NCBI GenBank assembly: GCA_023421735.1
Contig: JAEZSP010000100.1
Span: 1 to 26,453, forward strand
DNA from: Bacillota bacterium
GTDB lineage: Bacteria > Bacillota_A > Clostridia > Christensenellales > Aristaeellaceae
Length of the DNA: 26,453 nucleotides
Direction: 5' to 3'
The first letter of the stretch is position 1. Every line of letters starts with the position of its first letter. A program made the translations under genes and the position numbers. Below the pieces are notes generated by a model. It had not been told where the DNA came from. It saw only the letters and a program-made list of their open reading frames with translations, and did not search any database. Positions 23,733 through 26,453 of the stretch are shown piece after piece.

Positions 23733-25139
23733 ATGGATGAGTTTCGAAAAAAGGTAGCCGCGTGGCTCGATGAAAATCTCGAGGACATGGTTTCAGACGT
23801 GCAGGCATTTGCGCGCATCCGCTCGGTGAGCCGCGCGGATTTAAAAAGGGACGGCGCGCCGTTTGGACCCGAGTGCCGCACCATGCTGGATTTTGCGCTG
23901 AACCGCGCGCAGGAAATGGGCTTTGCGACCGAAGATCACGACGGGTACTGCGGGTCGGCGGTTTTGGGCGACAAAGCGAACTGCATCGGCATCGCGGGAC
24001 ATTTGGACGTCGTGCCCGAGGGCGATAAATGGATTTATCCCCCGTATGCGGCAACGCGCGTAGGTGACTTTTTGATCGGTCGCGGCGTCTCGGATAACAA
24101 ATCCGCCGCTGTCATGGGGCTGTATGTCATGAAGCTCCTGCGCGATCTAAATGTACCCATGAAGCACGGCGTTCGGACGATCATGGGTTGTTCCGAGGAG
24201 ACGGGCATGCAGGATTTGCGGTATTACGCAGACCACTATGACACGCCGAAGCTGACACTCATCCCAGACAGCGGTTTCCCCGTCAATTACGCACAGAAAG
24301 GCTCACTTTCGGGCAAAATGACGATGGATCTCGGCGCGCAGATTGCCTCGTTCACGGGCGGCGAAGTGCCAAACATGGTGCCGCCGCATGCGCGCGCGCA
24401 GCTGATCGGCATCACCGCTTCCCAGGCAGCACCATATTTCGGCGATGACTTCACGGTGACGGACGAAGGCGGCGCGGCGCTCATCGTGGCACGCGGTATC
24501 GCCTCGCACGCCGCACACCCCGAGGCAGGAAAAAGTGCAATTCACATGCTCGCGGGCGCACTCGCACAAAGCGGGATTCTGACCGGACAATCGCAAAAGG
24601 CGATGGATGCCGTGCGCGATATGACAAGCGACCACTACGGCGCAAACGCGGGTATCGCGGCGGAAGACGCGGACACGGGGAAAACGACAATGGTCTGCGG
24701 CGTCGCAAAGATGCCGAAGAACGGCATCATGTCGCTGTCTTTGGATTGCAGGCTATCCCTTGCGGCAAACGGCGAGGAAAATATCGTGGCATTCCGTGCA
24801 TACGCGGAAAAGCTGGGCTTCCAAACGGAGGATCTGAAGACGACCCCGCCGGTTTATATTGCGAAGGACGACCCCCGCGTCGAACTTCTGACCGCTCTCT
24901 ACGCGGAAATGACGGGTACGCGCCTCGAACCCTATACGATGGGCGGCGGCACCTACTCCCGCGTGCTGCCTGATTCGATCACGTTTGGACCCGGTTTTCC
25001 CGATCTCAAGGAAAAACCGGAGCTTCCGGAGAACCACGGCGGCGCACATGCGCCGGACGAGTTCATGCATATTCCAAGCTACAGGCGCGCATTTGAAATC
25101 TATGCATGCGCCGTGAAACGACTCGATGAGGTGATCTAA
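23733..25139 (+). CDS. M20 family metallodipeptidase (PepV/Sapep-like)
   Basis: Cytoplasmic dinuclear-zinc dipeptidase of 468 residues, the usual PepV size. Predicted metal and catalytic residues are all present: H90 in GHLDVVPEG, D121 in GVSDNKS (bridging), E155 (general base) and E156 in CSEETGM, D179 in PDSGFPV, and H439 in NHGGAHAPDE. The lid or dimerization insert lies between about 190 and 330. Family members cleave dipeptides or short N-acyl or D-amino-acid-containing peptides. AGGAGA precedes the ATG. The stop overlaps the next ATG as TAATG. The setting between a sugar-type dehydrogenase and an Asp-box enzyme is not typical of a purely housekeeping dipeptidase. Confidence 0.9.
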   Translation: MDEFRKKVAAWLDENLEDMVSDVQAFARIRSVSRADLKRDGAPFGPECRTMLDFALNRAQEMGFATEDHDGYCGSAVLGDKANCIGIAGHLDVVPEGDKWIYPPYAATRVGDFLIGRGVSDNKSAAVMGLYVMKLLRDLNVPMKHGVRTIMGCSEETGMQDLRYYADHYDTPKLTLIPDSGFPVNYAQKGSLSGKMTMDLGAQIASFTGGEVPNMVPPHARAQLIGITASQAAPYFGDDFTVTDEGGAALIVARGIASHAAHPEAGKSAIHMLAGALAQSGILTGQSQKAMDAVRDMTSDHYGANAGIAAEDADTGKTTMVCGVAKMPKNGIMSLSLDCRLSLAANGEENIVAFRAYAEKLGFQTEDLKTTPPVYIAKDDPRVELLTALYAEMTGTRLEPYTMGGGTYSRVLPDSITFGPGFPDLKEKPELPENHGGAHAPDEFMHIPSYRRAFEIYACAVKRLDEVI

Positions 25140-26197
25140 TGGAAATCACGCGAGAACTGCTGTTTGAGGAGGATCGATTTTTTCCCGCCTGCCACGCATC
25201 GACCGTCCTTCCGCTCGACGGCGGCGACTTGCTCGTCTGCTATTTTGCCGGAGCGCGCGAGGGCGCGGACGACGTGGGCATCTGGCTCTCCCGCCGCGTA
25301 AACGGCGTCTGGCTCGACCCCGCACGCGTTGCGAAGGTGAACAATCAACCGCACTGGAACCCCGTTCTGATGACCATTCCGGGCGGCGTGCGGCTGATCT
25401 TCAAGGTTGGGCCGGATGTGCCCTCCTGGAAGAGCTGGACGATGACGACGCGGGACAAGGGGGCGAGTTGGTCCGTGCCCGAGCGGTATCTCGCACCGAA
25501 TGATGCGTGCGGACCGGTGCGCAACAAGCCGCTCTATCTGTCGGACGGCAGCATGCTTGCGCCCGATTCCGTGGAAACGGCGACGGATTGGCGACCGCGC
25601 ATCGACATATCATACGATTACGGCGCGAGCTTTCCTGCCGTAAGCTGGATTCCGATTGACTCAGACGGTACAACGATCATGAAGGAAGCAAAAGTTGCCG
25701 TCAAGCCCGATCCGGCGAACCACATTGCGGGCAAGGGCGCGATTCAGCCGACCATTTGGGAGGGCGCACAGGGACACATCCATGCGCTTTTGCGCACGAC
25801 AACGGGCTATGTATTCCGCTCCGACTCCGAGGACTATGGCAGGAGCTGGTCTACGGCATACAGTACACGCATACCGAACAACAATTCCGGCATCGATGTT
25901 GCGAAGCTCGACGGGAAGCTCTACCTCGTACTGAATCCTGTGAGCGGCAACTGGGCGGACAGGACACCGATTGTGGTCATGCGATCGAACGACAACGGGC
26001 GCAGCTTTGCGCCCTATGTCGTGCTCGAGGACATGAAGGAGGATCCGCGCGCCGCGACCGCCGACAAACCGCCGAAGGATAGCCGCAAACATACCGCCGA
26101 GTTTTCGTATCCGGCGATCGTTGCGAAAGGCGGAAAGCTCCACATCACCTACACCTACCTCAGGCGGTCGATCGCTTATCACGAAATAACGCCTTAG
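25139..26197 (+). CDS. Cytoplasmic sialidase-fold (BNR/Asp-box) protein
   Basis: A 352-residue six-bladed beta-propeller candidate of the PF13088 BNR-like group. Four Asp-box-like motifs are seen: TRDKGASW, SYDYGASF, SEDYGRSW and SNDNGRSF. Family landmarks include QPHWNPVL, RNKPLYLSDGS, IQPTIWE, NNNSGIDV and AEFSYPAIV. There is no signal peptide, unlike most secreted sialidases, so it should act on an imported substrate. Members of this group have varied or unknown activity (sialidase, other glycosidase or lyase), and I do not see a clear arginine triad to prove sialic-acid specificity. It is translationally coupled to the dipeptidase gene by a 1-bp overlap. Confidence 0.8.
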   Translation: MEITRELLFEEDRFFPACHASTVLPLDGGDLLVCYFAGAREGADDVGIWLSRRVNGVWLDPARVAKVNNQPHWNPVLMTIPGGVRLIFKVGPDVPSWKSWTMTTRDKGASWSVPERYLAPNDACGPVRNKPLYLSDGSMLAPDSVETATDWRPRIDISYDYGASFPAVSWIPIDSDGTTIMKEAKVAVKPDPANHIAGKGAIQPTIWEGAQGHIHALLRTTTGYVFRSDSEDYGRSWSTAYSTRIPNNNSGIDVAKLDGKLYLVLNPVSGNWADRTPIVVMRSNDNGRSFAPYVVLEDMKEDPRAATADKPPKDSRKHTAEFSYPAIVAKGGKLHITYTYLRRSIAYHEITP

Positions 26198-26208
26198 TAC
26201 TCCATCCA

Positions 26209-26451
26209 TTACAGAAGTGATGGAATTCGGCGTAGTCCTTTTGTTCCTAGCGCGAAGCCGGCGCGCAGACGTAGCAGACAGGGGCGGACTTTCCCGCCTA
26301 CGTCAAGCGGAGAGCGACAAAGCCAGGGACGAAAGGGATCGCCGAAAATCCGGTTCTGTTGTGGATGCAATGTCATCAACTTAAGCTTAGAAAGGTCTGC
26401 GAACGTCGGTGGCGCGATGATCGGTACGGCCGGGACTTCTGGGGAATGATC
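26209..26451 (-). other. Minus-strand open frame running off the window, possible repeat or mobile-element remnant
   Basis: The 256 bp after the BNR gene hold no confident gene. On the minus strand a frame stays open for 80 codons from the window edge to a TAA at 26211-26209. It encodes a Pro/Leu/Arg-rich peptide with the stretch FADLSKLKLMTLHPQQNR. I recognise no domain. The stretch looks like something that recurs in clostridial genomes as a spurious or repeat-encoded frame, but that is an unverified impression. Inverted arms GACGTAG (26268-26274) and CTACGTC (26298-26304) show structure. It could equally be a noncoding RNA or the end of an insertion element. Confidence 0.25.
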
Positions 26452-26453
26452 TG

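Noticed and set aside
26201..26224. Hairpin TCCATTAC-AGAA-GTGATGGA as terminator of the BNR operon
   Set aside because: It has an A+T-containing 8-bp stem with one G-U pair, and no immediate T-tract on either strand; too weak to call.

Overview
The window looks like a chromosomal segment of a fairly GC-rich member of the Clostridia (Bacillota), probably gut-associated or fermentative and uncultured. The grounds are the dnaG-rpoD-trmK-nif3 order followed by class A RNase P RNA, strong AGGAGG-type ribosome binding sites, TTGACA/TATAAT promoters (several with an extended -10), a BMP-type nucleoside importer, and a large secreted protease carrying bacterial Ig-like (BIG2) domains. I saw no tRNA, rRNA, CRISPR array or complete insertion sequence. 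The genus cannot be fixed from this sequence alone.

Region 1 (1-5267, minus strand) is core information-processing DNA. From upstream to downstream it carries DNA primase (dnaG), the primary sigma factor (rpoD), tRNA adenine-22 methyltransferase (trmK), a Nif3/YqfO-family metal protein and a coiled-coil zinc-ribbon protein. Gaps are 0-10 bp or overlaps. RNase P RNA (rnpB) follows from its own promoter and runs off the left edge of the window.

Region 2 (5268-9954, plus strand) holds a permuted NlpC/P60-like hydrolase with its own promoter, then a two-gene sugar cluster: an N-acetylhexosamine 1-kinase-like phosphotransferase and a cytoplasmic GH3 beta-glycosidase. A consensus promoter and a perfect 16-bp palindrome with a partial copy 31 bp downstream precede the kinase. 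Two strong hairpins close the region.

Region 3 (9955-14868, minus strand) is a four-gene ABC importer of the BMP/nucleoside family: binding protein, double ATPase, permease, permease. The binding protein has a plain Sec signal and no lipobox cysteine, which is unusual for this family in a Gram-positive.

Region 4 (14869-22438, plus strand) has mscL with a C-terminal zinc ribbon, an overlapping EamA/DMT exporter, and a 1961-residue secreted protein. That protein has a Thr/Pro-rich stalk, two BIG2 domains, a subtilisin domain with an intact catalytic set, fourteen further BIG2 repeats and an unassigned C-terminal beta domain. Its repeats show nearly identical DNA blocks, a sign of recent internal recombination.

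Region 5 (22439-26197, plus strand) is a tight three-gene operon: Gfo/Idh/MocA oxidoreductase, PepV/Sapep-like M20 dipeptidase and a cytoplasmic Asp-box (sialidase-fold) protein. It may be an intracellular route for a glycosylated or amino-acid-linked substrate, but that is inference. The last 256 bp hold no confident gene; a minus-strand frame stays open to the window edge and may belong to a repeated or mobile element.
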